Assembly: GCF_905115235.1 (NCBI RefSeq)
Contig: NC_051852.1
Location: 139,982,027 to 140,046,026 of the forward strand
Direction: 5' to 3'
DNA: 64,000 nucleotides
DNA from: Hermetia illucens
Taxonomy: Eukaryota > Arthropoda > Insecta > Diptera > Stratiomyidae
Numbering within the stretch: the stretch's first letter is position 1; each line of letters begins with the position of its first letter. Below the pieces are notes generated by a model that saw only the letters and a program-made list of their open reading frames with translations, searched no databases and was not told the DNA's origin. The position numbers and the translations under genes are program-made. Of this stretch, positions 33,590 through 59,619 are shown piece after piece.

Positions 33590-34362
33590 GGAAACCAGAA
33601 GCTAGACGCTTCAGGTATGAAAGGTTTTGTATATTTCTTTTATAAAGAGATTTGAATGTGCATTTGCCCCATTAGTATGTAGCACCTAATATATGCATAT
33701 ATTATGTGAGAATATCCACTTTCAAGTGATGTTGACATTCAAAGTCTTGAGTTTGCACAGAAGCGACAGCTTTGATCTATTATAACGTTGTTAGCAATTG
33801 TGAGGTTTTCACCAAATTTGGTAGGATCATGCTCTATGCTGTAGCCTATATTGCCAATGCCAATTTCGTAATTCTAGGAGGAACTTAAGGGGAGTTTTCC
33901 TGTCAATTACTAAAAATTATAGTAATGCACTATTAACTTTATTTGAACAGGTATCGGTATGGAGGGTATTTCGGAGCCTAGACACCATATAGTGGCAGCC
34001 TCTTGATTTTTTTTTAGATTTTTCGGTTAAGTAGTTTCTGAGAAAGGGTCCGTTAGAGAAATGATAATTTCAACTCCCGTACTCTCTACCTTTCCAACAA
34101 ACGTCAAAACTAAGACTGGCTTAGAAAAGTGGAGACCTTTAATTTGATACCCCACATGACTATATTTGATGAAAAAAAATTGACATCCTCCTTTTGCATG
34201 CATGGGGATCCCCTCCTCCCCACTCTTAAATTCGACGTTAAAGGATGTAGCTCACTATATGCGTGAGCGTTCATAGTTCCCACCTTTCTACCAAATTTGG
34301 TGTCAATCGTTATAATCGTCTCCGAGAAAAATGCCTGTGACGGACAGACAGACAGACCTATG
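33590..34362 (-). repeat. Unclassified interspersed repeat, copy D
   Basis: Reverse orientation. It begins with GGGAAACCAGAAGCTAGACG and ends with ACGGACAGACAGACAGACC. Inside are the complements of the blocks in copies B and C (ATTTGATACCCCACATGACT, CTTTTGCATGCATGGGGATC, CCAAATTTGGTGTCAATCG). It is the most complete copy on the CTGTCTGTC side. Confidence 0.65.
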
Positions 34363-35912
34363 ATGAGTGGCCAGATCTCCCATCAGGCGCGACCCCAGCT
34401 GGCGGATTGGGGCATACCTATTGATGTGTAAATATGTGTTCATATACTTTTCTTTTCTAACTGTGCATGGGCTAGTGTTTGCTCATCTCTGGTGCGTGGA
34501 CCAAAATGGCTATGGGAAGGATACCCAGAACATAAAACCACCATGGAAGACGAGAAACGGAGGAAACTTGCGATGCAGGGGCTCGAGACTCCCGTACCGG
34601 CAGCTTTTAGAGGTGAGCAAGCGGGCTCCCGGTCGTCTATATCCCTCGACCACAGTGCCTCAGTGGTGGACAACTTGGCCACCTTGGCATATAATATTAC
34701 AAGCGATTTGGATCTGGAGAAGGAAGTGTTCAAGCGAAGTACGACCTTACCGAGAACACCAGTAACAAGACCAAACAAAGATGAACTGAAGGCAGATTTT
34801 TGGACGACAAGAACCGTGACAACACCCACCGCATATGTTCAAGATTTGCGACAGCAGTAGGTGCTCCAGGAACAAGGAAGGGATCCATTCAAAAGAAGCT
34901 CATCAACTTTGAGATCTCCACCAATACCAAAGACGATAAACGATAGAGTACAGGCAAGGTCAATAAACGCCAAAAAAGAAGGAGCGTATAAAAGGAGTAA
35001 CCCTGCCGGGGCTTATAGGGAGCAGAGTCCCTTTACCCAGCTTGGGGTAAATATAGTTGAGCTGTCTGAGTTTTTCAAAGACAAGCACAACGTGCACCAA
35101 GCCATAAAGAATATGGTTAAGGCTATTAGAGTCCTCTATAATAGATCGCAGATGGAGAAAAAGAATAATAAGGATACGCCGAACCCCGCTGTGCCAACAG
35201 TGTCACAAGCGACCCAAGTGACGCCTATCATGCAAAATAAACGAGTACATGGAAAAGAGGGGGGTCCTCTAAATAATCAGCAGGCGCCTAAGAGAAAAAA
35301 AGTGGACAGGACACCAAAAGCTCAGAAGAAGGAAATCGTACAGAGAATATAGGAAACTCGACCAGCATGGCGAAACCCAAGACGAACGAAAAGGATGGAT
35401 GGGCTAGAGTTAGCTGCCAAAAAAGTTCGGATTGGATGGGTTGTCTGCCGTTTAAGAGAACAAACTTCACTAAAGAGGTGCTTTGAATACCTCATGTTTG
35501 GATACTTCGCGAAGGCATGCATCAGCAGCATTAATCGATCCGATCGATGCAGAAGGTGTGGGGAGAAAGGCCATATTGCCAGAGAGGGCAATAGGGACCC
35601 CAAGTGCCTATTGTGCGAAGTAAAGGAGGGACAGGATAGCCGGAAGTGATAAATGTCCGGAATTTAGGAAGGCGCTCACTGCAATGGGAAAATGAGATTT
35701 ATTCAAATAAACCTGAATCATTGCAGAGTCTTGAGTAGACCACGTTCGAATCTGAGATGGAAATTGTCATCATAAGTGAACCGTATAGAAACCGTCACGG
35801 TGGCATATAGGTCACAGATTCGACTGGTGAAGCGGCGATATGGGCTTGCGGTCGACAGGCAAGTCAGGCAGCGAGTGACTGTGTGGGCGAAAATAAGTGG
35901 TATATATGTATA
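34363..35912 (+). mobile_element. R1-like LINE, 5' region with ORF1 and start of ORF2
   Basis: Covers a short 5' leader, ORF1 (34543-35650) and the beginning of ORF2 (from about 35692: MRFIQINLNHCR..., then EMEIVIISEPYRN, an AP-endonuclease start). ORF2 is cut off near 35912, where RTE copy 3 begins in the same orientation. No remainder of ORF2 was found beyond 36511. Confidence 0.65.
34543..35650 (+). pseudogene. LINE ORF1 (Gag-like, CCHC knuckles), broken
   Basis: Starts MEDEKRRKLAMQGLE. An in-frame TAG lies at 34858, the frame is then open to 35350, and a frame change leads to GWVVCRLREQTSLKRCFEYL and the knuckles CRRCGEKGHIAREGNRDPKC and CLLC. Such ORF1 proteins bind the LINE RNA. With at least one stop, one frameshift and a damaged first knuckle it is not functional. 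Confidence 0.65.
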
Positions 35913-36511
35913 CAGGGTCGAAAACCACAACCGATACCAGCTACGATGATGAAATCCGCGCATGGTAGTTGGCAGCCAATAGAGCCTATTTCAGCATACA
36001 CTCGAAACGTCTCACCATAGGGTCAAAGCTCTTATTGTACAAGACAATCATCTTGCCAGTCCTCATGTATTCCTCGGAGACTTGGGTTCTTAGCAAGAAA
36101 AATTGCGAACTCTTGGTCGCGTTCGAGAGAAGAACCCTCCGAAGAATCGTTGGTTCCCTACATGAGGATAGACGATTCCGTAGTCTACATAGCGCCGAAA
36201 TCTATCAGCGATACCACGACCGCCAAGTTGTAGATAAAATCGGGCTCAATAGGTTACAGTGGGTGGGTCATTTAATCCGTATAGATGAGGATGATCCAGC
36301 CCGGAAAGTCTACAAGGGCGATATCTATGGTAGAAAAAGAAGACGAGGCAGATCCTGCCTAAGATGGAGCGATGGCGTAGGTCAGGACGCCAGACAGCTT
36401 TTAGGGATATCGAATTGGTGGACCTCGTCGCAAAACCGGGATGTCTGGAGTTCCTTATTAAGGCAGGCCTAGACCGGATACCGGTTGTTGCGCCGTTGAT
36501 GATGATGATGA
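35913..36511 (+). mobile_element. RTE-like LINE, copy 3: 3'-end fragment
   Basis: Corresponds to 3384-3996 of copy 1, with KLLLYKTIILPVLMYSSETW, GRKRRRGRSCLRW and the ATG-repeat tail. One frame stays open for 167 codons. It is heavily 5'-truncated and no clear TSD was found. Confidence 0.85.
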
Positions 36512-37169
36512 AGCTTTTTGACACTATTCACGAAAAACGCTATAACTCTGTAATGGTAAAAAAATCCGCCGTAAACTAAAAATTGTTAGTGCAATCGATT
36601 CTCTTTTGCATAATTTTGAACAGTTTGTCGAATTTTTAATTAAGAACCTTTTTACGGAATTTTATTTTACACAGTGACCTAATTCTTTAAAATTAACAAG
36701 CTTTTCATTGCATATGAAGGGATCCATCTATGGATCGCATTCTCAACAAAGTTTCTTACATAATGCTTTGCAGTTTCCGAGTAAACTGGGTGTGGTCGAT
36801 TTTAATAAGGTTATTTTGAAAACGACTTATGATTTCGCAATTACTCCATATTTCCGTTTTGAAGCATTTTTTAGTTGTTTCACCTCAAAGTACCCCTTAA
36901 AAAGCCTCTCTAAGGTCTTACAAAAGATTCTTCGCAGCGTAAAGAATGTGGGAAAAAGAAGAAGATATGAACTGTCAAACAGCCTTCTTAATCAGGTGTT
37001 TTGGCGTTCACGGAGTTGATGGCTTGTTAGCTTTCTGTCAAATGTTCGGTTGACGGGGTTTTCATCATAATTGCATTTTTAGCGAGAATTACGCCATTTA
37101 TTTATTTGTTTCTGAATAATCATTAAGTCTGAAGTGTCCACAAAGTAAAAATTTCGCTGAAAATAAGAT
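36512..37169. promoter_or_regulatory. 5' flank and leader of Gcn5
   Basis: About 660 bp, AT-rich, without recognisable repeats. It must hold the promoter and 5' UTR if the ATG at 37170 is right. No individual element can be supported. Confidence 0.4.
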
Positions 37170-50294
<13,125 letters not shown>

Positions 50295-50585
50295 TCTTCA
50301 ACTTCCCGCCAATGTTCCCCTATTAATACGCAGTCCACTACCGGCAAACACATTTCGCATTCAACGGCAGTCGCTTCTCCAGCTTCGTCATCATCTTCCG
50401 ACGACGAGGCGCTAATCAAATTGAAAGAAAACGAATCAATGAAAAGTTTGAACCCAATTTCGCCTTCTAAGCAATCTGAACTTCTACACAATATCACTTA
50501 CGGATCCATTACTTTAGATTCGCAGCAACAAGCGGCGATAGTTTTAAAGGTAAACTTGAGCGATATGACGAAGAAGATTGGATAG
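50295..50585 (+). other. 96-codon open frame after the Gcn5 stop (possible readthrough)
   Basis: In frame with Gcn5 exon 10, directly after TGA (50292-50294), 96 sense codons follow before TAG at 50583. The translation is Ser-rich with an acidic cluster (ASPASSSSSDDEALIKLKEN) and then SPSKQSELLHNITYGSI. A run this long is unlikely by chance in AT-rich 3' UTR. The two in-frame acceptor-like AGs I tested would not give the right phase from exon 9, so splicing around the stop is not the simple explanation. Confidence 0.45.
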
Positions 50586-51289
50586 AGCAGCGCTTACGAT
50601 GGTCTTCGAAATTGGTAGGAATTTAGATTATTTTTCTGCTTTAAATCGTTAGCAGAAAGGTTTTACTGAGAAGTTAATGTTTTTATTATTATTCGGGAAT
50701 ATTTAAAAAGTATTTGTAAGCTTCTATGCTTTTCACATCTCTCCACTTTCAGTGTTAGATCGAGTTCAATTGGGGCGACTCACTTTGAGAGCGCTTCCAC
50801 CCTTGTTACAATATTTGGCGTTTCCGAACGCCTGATGTATTTGCTGCGGTTTTTGGTTGTAGTAAATTGATTCTCGGCTCTTTTCAATTATTAGTGACAT
50901 TTTAGTTTTTACGAAGAAACGCTTGGATCAAATTTAGTTTTCTCTTGACATTGCAACAATTTTTTGCGATTTTTAGAATCTGAAAGCAGAAATTCATTTT
51001 AGAATCTGATATGAAATATTTAAATAGAAAATATAGAAATAAGAATTGTTATAAATGGTGTTTTCTTTTGCTGAGTGTGTACAGATCAATCTTCAAGGAA
51101 TTGGAAAACCGGCATCTCAAATCTAGTGGGGCGAGAGATGCCAAGGTATGGTGAGTAGGGGGGTCTTCCTGTTTTAACCGCGTATTGAGTATTTTTTTTT
51201 TTTGCCCCTTTGTTTGGCCATTTACGTTGACTGAAAAAATGTTCTTTTTATAGAACGACATTTGAAGGATCAAATTACCAAGGATAGAA
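50586..51289. other. 3' flank of Gcn5, AT-rich
   Basis: No gene recognised. Contains T-rich runs and poly-T near 51190. Confidence 0.5.
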
Positions 51290-53340
51290 TGGCTTACCAA
51301 CCCGTCGAGCTGCCCTAAAATGCCGGCGGACCTAAACGATTCAGCGATGTCTTAGGTCTCTGCCGTCGGTGATAGCCTGCCGAAGTATCTAATGCGGGAC
51401 TACGTGTTCAGTATTGCACTTTCTTCACTCTCTCCCCCTAAACCAAATTTTAATAAGTGGAGATAGACGAATTGTTGCCAGCAGCGGCGAGTTTGTTCGT
51501 GAAAACTTGACTAAATTTTCTCCAATTGATCTTCTTGGGATCTTTGAAATGATTGGAGAACTCTGCAGCGAGATCTAGACTGAGAACAATCCAACTGTGA
51601 TCAGAGAAGGATCTCTGGTCAGAAACTTTTCAGTTCTTACAGCCTATCAACAGGTTGGCCTTCGTTACCGCTACAGTAGACGTCAAATGTTGCAATTCTT
51701 CTGGCGGAGCTGATCAGTTGTGAGCCATGTAAGTCGAGGAAATATACTCCAAATTAACTAGAACGCTGGAATTCAAGTTCGAACACAGCAAAACGTGCAG
51801 ACCCTTCCTGGCTAGGACACATGCTCTGGGTCTGCCCTCCGATCCAGGGCTCCTGTATTAATGCGACATGGAGGTCTTCCTCTAGGAGGACGACTAGCAA
51901 ATTAGTTGAGGCGCACTTCGAGTGTTGTAGATTTATCTGTGCTGCAATTAACAGGATTTTTTTTTGGCATTGGGGGTTCGTCGGACTGTCGATTTTCAGA
52001 AAAGGTTGGCTGTTCCTCCTCCTTGATAACTAGCCAGTCGTCCCTGGGAATTCTGGGGTTTTGAAGACGCAAAGATTGGACAAGTTTGATGCGAGCGACC
52101 GGGTTTCCTAGAGCTCGTCGTGGGGGATGACTTTCAGCTTTGCGCCCTCCTAGGCGCCGCTGATCTTAGCCTGTCCCTGGAGAATTCGCCCTTGCATGCT
52201 ATAACGTGGGTCCCACGGACCACCTAAGATGAATCAAATCAGGGGATGAATCCCGCATGTTCGCCTTTGTCTTCTAGGAGATACTTGATGACTTTTTTCC
52301 GACAACTTGGCCTCACCACTGGTCTACACCTCCGGCGTTAGTTTGCTGCTAGCGGAGTTGTCGTTCGCTAGCGCACATAAGTGGCTCCTGGCCACTTCGT
52401 TAAAGGGTTTCGCAGTTCGTGGCTCGTCGGCCGGCTGTTGCTGCTTGCCTGTTCATAAAGGTTGCTTGGCGTCCGAGCCTTTGCACCCTCTGTTCCGCTT
52501 GAGATGAAATCGATTGCGTTTGATAGCGGTGGGCTTCGCCTTCTACTCGTCTTCCAGGCGTTTGCTGTTATATTCTTTAACAATCGTCTGGTAATTAAAG
52601 AGGTCCTGTTGATCCCGCTCGTCGGCAGTATCGGCCTCATCATTCTTCGCAATCTTGCTCAGAATATGTATGGCCTTTTGATACTGGCTCTTGAACAGAA
52701 CAGGGGACCTTCGCTTCTTAGCCGGTTTCCGGTGACCGACATTCTTGTTAGGCCTTGTTTTTGAGAGGGGCCCCGACGGTGTCTGGGTAGGAGTACTACG
52801 GCTGGTATTTACTACACCTATCTCGACGGCAGCGAATTCCAAGCTGGAGACCACTGGTCTGCTGCCTCGCTTCGGGAGGTCCTTGCGATTGGTTTCAGCA
52901 CAGTGCTACGGCTGACACCGCGGTACTGCTCTCGACGGATACTGTCTCCTGGCTGGATGCCAGAAACTCATCCTTCGACGATGCACCTGGTATCACCACC
53001 TCTTCTTCTATCGTCTGTCTTTTGAATTTGTTTATGTGCATGTTTTTGTTTCACAAGTATTTCAGGAAGGATGTAAAGGTCTTATTTAAAGGTGCCCAAG
53101 GTATTCAGAGCTCGCATACTAAAGACCAAGCTGCTTACTTGCGATACATCCCTAAGCGTATGCTGCTCCACCTTTGCTTGGGGTCCTGTTAGCACCTTCT
53201 CCAGCGCAGGGAGGACGAGCCTCCAGCTACTATGGCCCCTAACACATGACCAGCAGGCAAACAAATCCTCGTTAGTTACACGAGCCTACTCTCAGCCCGA
53301 CCTTACATAGTCTTGGTCCGTCTGAAACCAGTTACCAGCG
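51290..53340 (-). mobile_element. Decayed LINE 5' half: ORF1 and start of endonuclease
   Basis: Minus-strand charged ORF1 remnants (52854-52368: KTRPNKNVGHRKPAKKRRSP, RRLLKNITANAWKTSRRR), similar to 10435-10169. Toward 51500 follow traces of an AP-endonuclease. 53040-53340 looks like another ORF1 remnant. No frame is intact. Confidence 0.5.
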
Positions 53341-53399
53341 GCCACCGCGAGGGGATCGTATGAGGACTTGCTGAATTATGCAACCTTAACCTGAAGCAT

Positions 53400-54249
53400 A
53401 ATCTGACCGGGCCGCCTCAGTATCAGGCAACAGATATTTATTCGGTGTCCCACACTATGAGCATAAATTGAGGAACAGCATGGTGCAGTTGGTCACCTCC
53501 ATATTTAATCAGTTCGATTATAATTCCATCGGCACCCGGCTACTTATGATTGTTAAGCCCATGAACTGCACGGACTGTTTTTTCCATGCTTAGTGGCATC
53601 ATTTGTCATGTCTTCAATTGGCGGCATCTTCACCTTGATAATATTCTGGTTGTTGAGCAGGTCACCAAAATACTCATCCCCTCGCTCCAAAGTGCCCATA
53701 CGGTCGAAAATCAAATTTCCTGCTTTGTTTCGACAGAATGACATTTAAGTGTAACTGGTTTCATCCTGCTGATTTGTTGGTAAAACTTGTGCGTCTGGTA
53801 CGATTGGTCCCTGTACTTCTCGAGTTCACAGACTGGTTGGTTTTTTTCTGTGATAGGCATCTGTGTGTGCCCGCGTTCTTTGGGGCTGCAGCATTGTCTG
53901 GTATGCAGCATTCTTCCGTTCCGTTGCTAGCTTACATTCATCGTCGAACCAGCCGTTTCGACTTTTTTTGCGACTGGGGCCAAGTATGTTTCTCGCTGTG
54001 TCAATGACAACATTCTGCAGGTAGCCGTGAAGATCATTTGTCAATGCTCCATCTCGGACCTCTGTTAGCCGCGGTTATTGTAGCATCCATTTCCTCCTGT
54101 GTTGTGTTGGGAGTGGCTTCAGTGCCAACTCTCACTTGATTGCTAGAGGGGATTCTAGGTGGCGTTGTAATTCGAGCCCGGAGCACTAAGCCAATCCGAG
54201 CCCATATTGGACCCACTATATTTTCTGACATTCATTAAGACCGAGAGCT
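53400..54249 (-). mobile_element. RTE-like LINE, copy 7: middle fragment
   Basis: Corresponds to the endonuclease end, linker and RT start of copy 1 (RARITTPPRIPSSNQVRV, SRNGWFDDECKLATERKNAA). Both ends are missing. It stops where the 3' tail of copy 6 begins. Confidence 0.8.
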
Positions 54250-56584
54250 AGCGATTCCCATCATCATCATCAATGGCGCAACAATCGGTATCCAATCTAG
54301 ACCCGCCTTAGTAGAACTCCAGACATTCCGGTTTTGCGCCGAGATCCACCAATTCAATATCCCTAGAAGCTGTCAGACGTCCTGACTTACGCTATCGCTC
54401 CACCTGAGGTAGGCTCTGCCTCGTCTTCTTTTTCTACTATAGATATTGCCCTTATAGACATTTCGGGCTGGATCATTCTCATCCATACGGATTAAGTGAT
54501 CCACCCATCGCAACTTGTTGACCCAGATTTTATCCACAATCTGGCGGTCATGGTATCACTCATAAATTTCGTCGTTATGTAGGCTACGGAATCGTCACTC
54601 CTCATGTAAGGCGCCAAAAATTCTTCGGAGGATTCTTCTCTCGAACGCGGCGAAGAGTTCGCAATTTTTGTTTTGCTAAGAACCCAAGTCTCCGAGGAAT
54701 ACATGAGGACTGACAAGATCATTGTCTTGTACAGCAAGAGCTTTGACCCTATGGTGAGATGTTTCGAGCGAAACAGTTTTTGTAAGTTGAAATAGGCCCT
54801 GTTGGCTGCCGACAACCGTGTGTGTATTTCGTCATCGTAGCTGTTATCGGTTGTGATTTTCGACCCTAGATAGGAGAAATTATCAACGGTCTCAAAGTGG
54901 TAGTCTCCTATCTTTATTATTTTCGTTTGACCATCGCGATTTGATGATGTTGGTTGGTTAGTTTTAGATGCTGACGTTGTCACGATATGTTTCGTCTTGC
55001 CTACATTGATGTGCAGCCCAAGATCTCACGCCACCTGCTCGATCTGGATGAAGGCAGTTTGTACGCCTCGTCGTTCCTCCCATGATGTCGATATCGTCAG
55101 GCATTGATTCGCTGTTCCACTCCTTGAGCATAAGTTGATGAACCGCTTTGTGTAATTGGTCGCCTCCATATTTAACCAATTCGGCTGTCATTCCATCGGC
55201 TCCCGGCTCACCGCGCATGCCGGCGTTCTTTGAGAATGCAAAATTACTCGGAATGCGGCGTTGTTCCGCTCGATTGCTAGCTTACATTCATCGTCGTACC
55301 AGCCATTCCGATTTTTTTTGCGACAGGGACCAAGTATGTTTGTGGCAGTATCGATGATAACGTTCTTTAGGTGGTTGTGAAGACCATTTGTTGATGCTTC
55401 GTCTCCAGGACATCTGTTAGCTGCGGTTATTGCGGCATCCATTTCCTCCTTATAGGTGTTACGCAGGGATGTGTTGTGAATGGCTTCAGTGTTAACTTTC
55501 ATCTAATTGCCAGAGAGGATTTTAGGTGGTGTTGTTATTCGAGTCCGGAACACCATGGCATCGAGATAGTGATCCAAGTTTATATTGATCCCCCCCCCCT
55601 CCACATGTTTCGACATTCATCAAAGGTGAAAGGTGGTGGCGTTCGATCAACACGTGGGCAATTTGGTTGAAAATGGTCCTGTCTGGAAAGGCCCACGTTT
55701 GTTTGTGGACCGCTTTCCGCGCAAATCAGATACGTCCAACAACCATTTCGTGTGACACTGTTAATTGAATAATCCGCAGTCGGTTATCATTGGTATCCTT
55801 ATATAAGCTATGGAGCCAACGTATCGTCTGAATATGGCTCCGTTTCTACTTGGCTGTTAAAATCCCCAATTATGCTTTTGACATCATACTTGGGACAGGC
55901 TTCGAGGGTCCCCTCAACTACCACGTAGAATGAATCCTTCTCCGACTCTGCAGTTTCTTCTGTGGGGGTGAACGTTGATAAGTCTTATATTTCTAAATTT
56001 TCCTCGCAAGCGCAGAGTGCATAGCATTTCCTTATGTTTTCAAAACCGATATTAGCAGTTTCCATTTTTTGGCTGACAGGAAAGCAATTCCGAATACATG
56101 GTCTACTGGATGGCCACTATAATATATGGTGTAGTGACTCTTCTCCAGGAACCGGTCCAAAGCATCCCCTGCAACACTGTTACATCAGCCCTATATTGGG
56201 ACAGGGTATCCTTCTTTGTACAGAGAACCCACGTTCCATGAGAAAATGTGCAAATTGCTATTCCGTTTTCGTTGCGGGGTTCGTCGCTGTGTTGCCAATC
56301 CTTTCGGAGGCTCCCTTTGTGGCTTCGTAATGAGTTATTTTCCGTGTAGAGTTATCAGCCCTACCCAACCCTCTGGGGGAGCAATTGATACAATTTGTTC
56401 CGTTTTTCAGCGCGGAAGACTTCCTCTTCATCAAAAAAGAACTCCCAGCGGTCTCCCGTGGAGGTGAAGATACGGTTTGGTAGTAGAGCTGTTGGTGTTG
56501 TTTCAGCAGGTGTTTCCCAGGTTTTATGCTCCATCGTGGGTACCAATCCAAATTTCATCCTGGGACCTATACTAGCCTTTGATC
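54250..56584 (-). mobile_element. RTE-like LINE, copy 6: both ends, internally deleted
   Basis: The 3' tail (ATC repeats on the plus strand) is at 54256 and the 5' end (GGGACCTATACTAGCCTTTG on the plus strand) near 56584. At least two internal deletions (near 55098 and 55210) remove most of the RT and linker. Many frameshifts; no TSD recognised. The C-run at about 55588 is expanded relative to copy 1. Confidence 0.85.
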
Positions 56585-57211
56585 TTAATAGTATACGCTA
56601 TTAGTCCGTTTGGAGTTTACCTCACGTACTTCCTGAGACGCCTAGGTGTAATACGACCGTTCATACTATAGTGACTCTTTCCCCCTCCTCTCTTAAGTGG
56701 GTTTGGGATCGCTGCTCAGTCTTGCTTTTATTAATCGCATGATAAGCGATCATTTTACAAATGTCTTTTATTCATTCCCGGTAGACACTTTTATAATTGG
56801 AAGCCTTTTAACGTATCGCTACACAAAAACTAACCAGGAAATCATTCATTTCAAAGGAAGAATAAAGAAAGAAAACCAAAAATCTATAATTATTCATTAG
56901 TAGAAACTCCCAAAGCCTACTACCTGTTCGACATTAATAGTAAAAAGATTTAAAATATTTTAGTAAAAACATTGCTTATTCCGTGTACGTTTCAAAATTT
57001 AATTTTTCTTTTCAATAACGAAAATCTTGGAATTTTGAAAATTTTAAGTAATAATTTGGCTTGTATAACAGTTTTAGCGAAGTTTTCTCAGCTGGTTCAC
57101 ATCTTGGGTTGCTTACCCTTCCTTCCCGCGGTTCCCGAAAGAAAAATTTCAACACCTCGTGAACTGTCAAAAATCACCAGTTTCGGTTCAGTGGGCGAAT
57201 AAATTTTCAGC
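56585..57211. promoter_or_regulatory. 5' flank and leader of DNAJC11
   Basis: About 630 bp of AT-rich sequence without recognisable repeats. Promoter by position only. Confidence 0.4.
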
Positions 57212-59417
57212 ATGGAAGACGATTCCGATGACGGTTTCAACGTTGAGGAGAATTATTATGCGTTTCTGAATGTCCCGAAAAATGTGCGTATTCATCAGAT
57301 TTGTGCTTTGTGTTAATGCTTGACTAGTCAGGGCTACGCTGCAGTTGTTATTGTTCGCTCGGAGCCCGTCGACATAACCTCATTGACTTGTGTCAAAATT
57401 ACCGACATTTCGATTTTGTTGTGCAATTTGATTCCGTTGGATAATATGCCGGATTTCGGATGAATGTTTTGTCATTGCAGGCGGGAATTGAGGATATCAA
57501 CAGTGCCTACCGACACCTCAGTCGCATGTACCATCCCGATAAGCATCTAGATGACGAAAGCAAACGGAAAGCTGAAATCTTGTTCAACCGCACCAAGAAG
57601 GCTTACGAGGTCCTTTCGGACCCCCACAAGCGAGCGATTTACGATTCGCTGGGCGTGAAGGGCCTTCAGACTGAAGGATGGGAGATAGTCCATCGACAGA
57701 AGACACCGGCCGAGATCCGGGAGGAATATGAGCGGCTGGCGCGCGAGCGCGAGGAGCGCAAGCTGCTGCAGCGCACAAACCCCAAGGGCCATATCACGAT
57801 CAATTTTAACGCCACGGATATTTTCGATTCCTATGATGACTCCTTTGAGTAGGTTTCTGTTCTGGTCGGTCTATTGCAATTGGTAAAGTGTTTGGTTTGG
57901 TTTCATCTAGGGAGTCGATGTTGCCCAGCATAGAGATATCTGGGATGAGCATCGCTCAGTCAATCGAGGCCCCACTGACGGTGCGGGACACCGTGACCAT
58001 GTCGGGAAACTTATCTTCACATAATGGCAATGGTAATGGAGGATTTCTGATATCAGGGCGGCGTTTGATCAACAAGGGCTGGCTCGAGTTGGACATTGGT
58101 GGCGGCTATGGTCCCCTGATTGGGTTCAAAGGTGAGTCGTGAAGGCTTCTAATCGTACAATTGAGTGTTTTCACATTGAATGCTCGCCCTCCAGGCTCTC
58201 GGACGTTATCGCAGAAAGTCTACCTAAATGGCGGGGCTTCCCTAAACTTTCGACAGAATGGCATCATCCCCGGGATCATGGGGACTTTGGCTGTGCAGCT
58301 GGATAAGCATACGGTTGGCTACTTAACCTTTAACGGCGGCCTCCAGTCGTCGATGTCTACAGTCGTGGAACACAACACGGAGAAGCACTACTGGAACACC
58401 ACAATCCTGCTGGGGATTCCCCATTGTTATTTGAGCGCGAGTTACACGAGGAAGCTGGCCGAGCACGAGCTGAAACTGCGGATGGCAGGCAAGTAGGTAT
58501 ACAGATCGATGAGAATCTGGGACGAGACCAATGTTGATCGGTCGATGATGATTTTCTGTTCGTTTAGAGTTGGTACTTTTGGTTTCGTAGCAGAATACGG
58601 CGCCGAGAAAAAGGTCTCGAAATATAGCTCCGTCGTTGCCTCAGTGTCACTTGGCGTGCCCACAGGCGTTACCCTGAAGATAAAGTAAGTCGTCAATAAA
58701 TTCCGAGGAAAGTAAGCCATTTAGCATTTGATCAACTTTACAGAATCATCCGTTCTTCCCAAACCTTCATTTTCCCCATACACCTAAGCGAAGAAATCGT
58801 TCCGGCAGCCGTTTTCTACGCAACTGTTACGCCTTTACTGACGTGGTTCGTTCTGAAGAAGACAATAATAGAACCAATGAACGCAGAGCAGCGGAAACGT
58901 GATATAGATAAAGTGAAGGAAACACATCGACAACGTATGGCCGAGAAGAAGAAGGAAGCCGAGACCGCTGTCGATTTGATGAAGGCGACGTGCGAGCGCA
59001 TAGTCAACGAGGAGGAGCGCAAAAAAGGACTAATTATAGTGAATGCCCGTTACGGCAAATTTCCAGGTACGAGTACGACCACAGAGAGCGGCGATCACGA
59101 AATCACCATTGACGTAACAATCCCGATTCAGTGCCTCGTTAGGGACAGTCGATTGATCTTGCACAATTCCACAAAGGTTGGTTACATTTTCTAGTCCTTT
59201 CCCCGAGTTCCGCAAATCATATCGCAAATTTACACATAATACTCCCTTCCAGAGCGAGTTACCTGGCTTCTATGATCCATGCTTTGGCGAGGACAAGCAG
59301 CTCAAAATTGAATACATTTATCGCGAAAATCCGCAAGAAGTAACAATCAACGATAATGAAGCAATACGTTTGCCTGTTCTGCACAACACCAGCACGCCGG
59401 CCAGTTCACCGACATGA
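57212..59417 (+). CDS. DNAJC11: DnaJ homologue subfamily C member 11, 557 aa
   Basis: Seven exons: 57212-57283, 57481-57848, 57911-58131, 58195-58492, 58568-58684, 58744-59176, 59253-59417; phases agree, 1674 nt, against 559 aa in human. The J domain is N-terminal ([26 protein letters not shown] at 42-44) and split by intron 1. The middle (~150-390), rich in alternating Gly and hydrophobic residues ([29 protein letters not shown]), is beta-rich in this family. One hydrophobic segment ([19 protein letters not shown]) follows, then a charged coiled coil ([20 protein letters not shown]) and the C-terminal DUF3395 region ([19 protein letters not shown]). DNAJC11 sits at mitochondria, associates with MICOS/SAM and supports cristae formation. 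Two donors are GTAGGT, weaker than the others, but they are needed to avoid in-frame stops. Confidence 0.93.
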
Positions 59418-59619
59418 GAGCGAGTGTCCAGCGCTCCGACAACCTTCAACCCAATTCCCGCAGTGCAGTAGGGACGAGGCATGGATCTAGTTCGTAATCG
59501 AAATGTGAAACTTTCATGCTCATTTCATCGTTATATTTGTACAATTTTGTTATACACACGCGAACATTATGCTTTTCAGTTTTAAATAGTATAAATTGGA
59601 TTTAGTAGAGGAAAAATAA

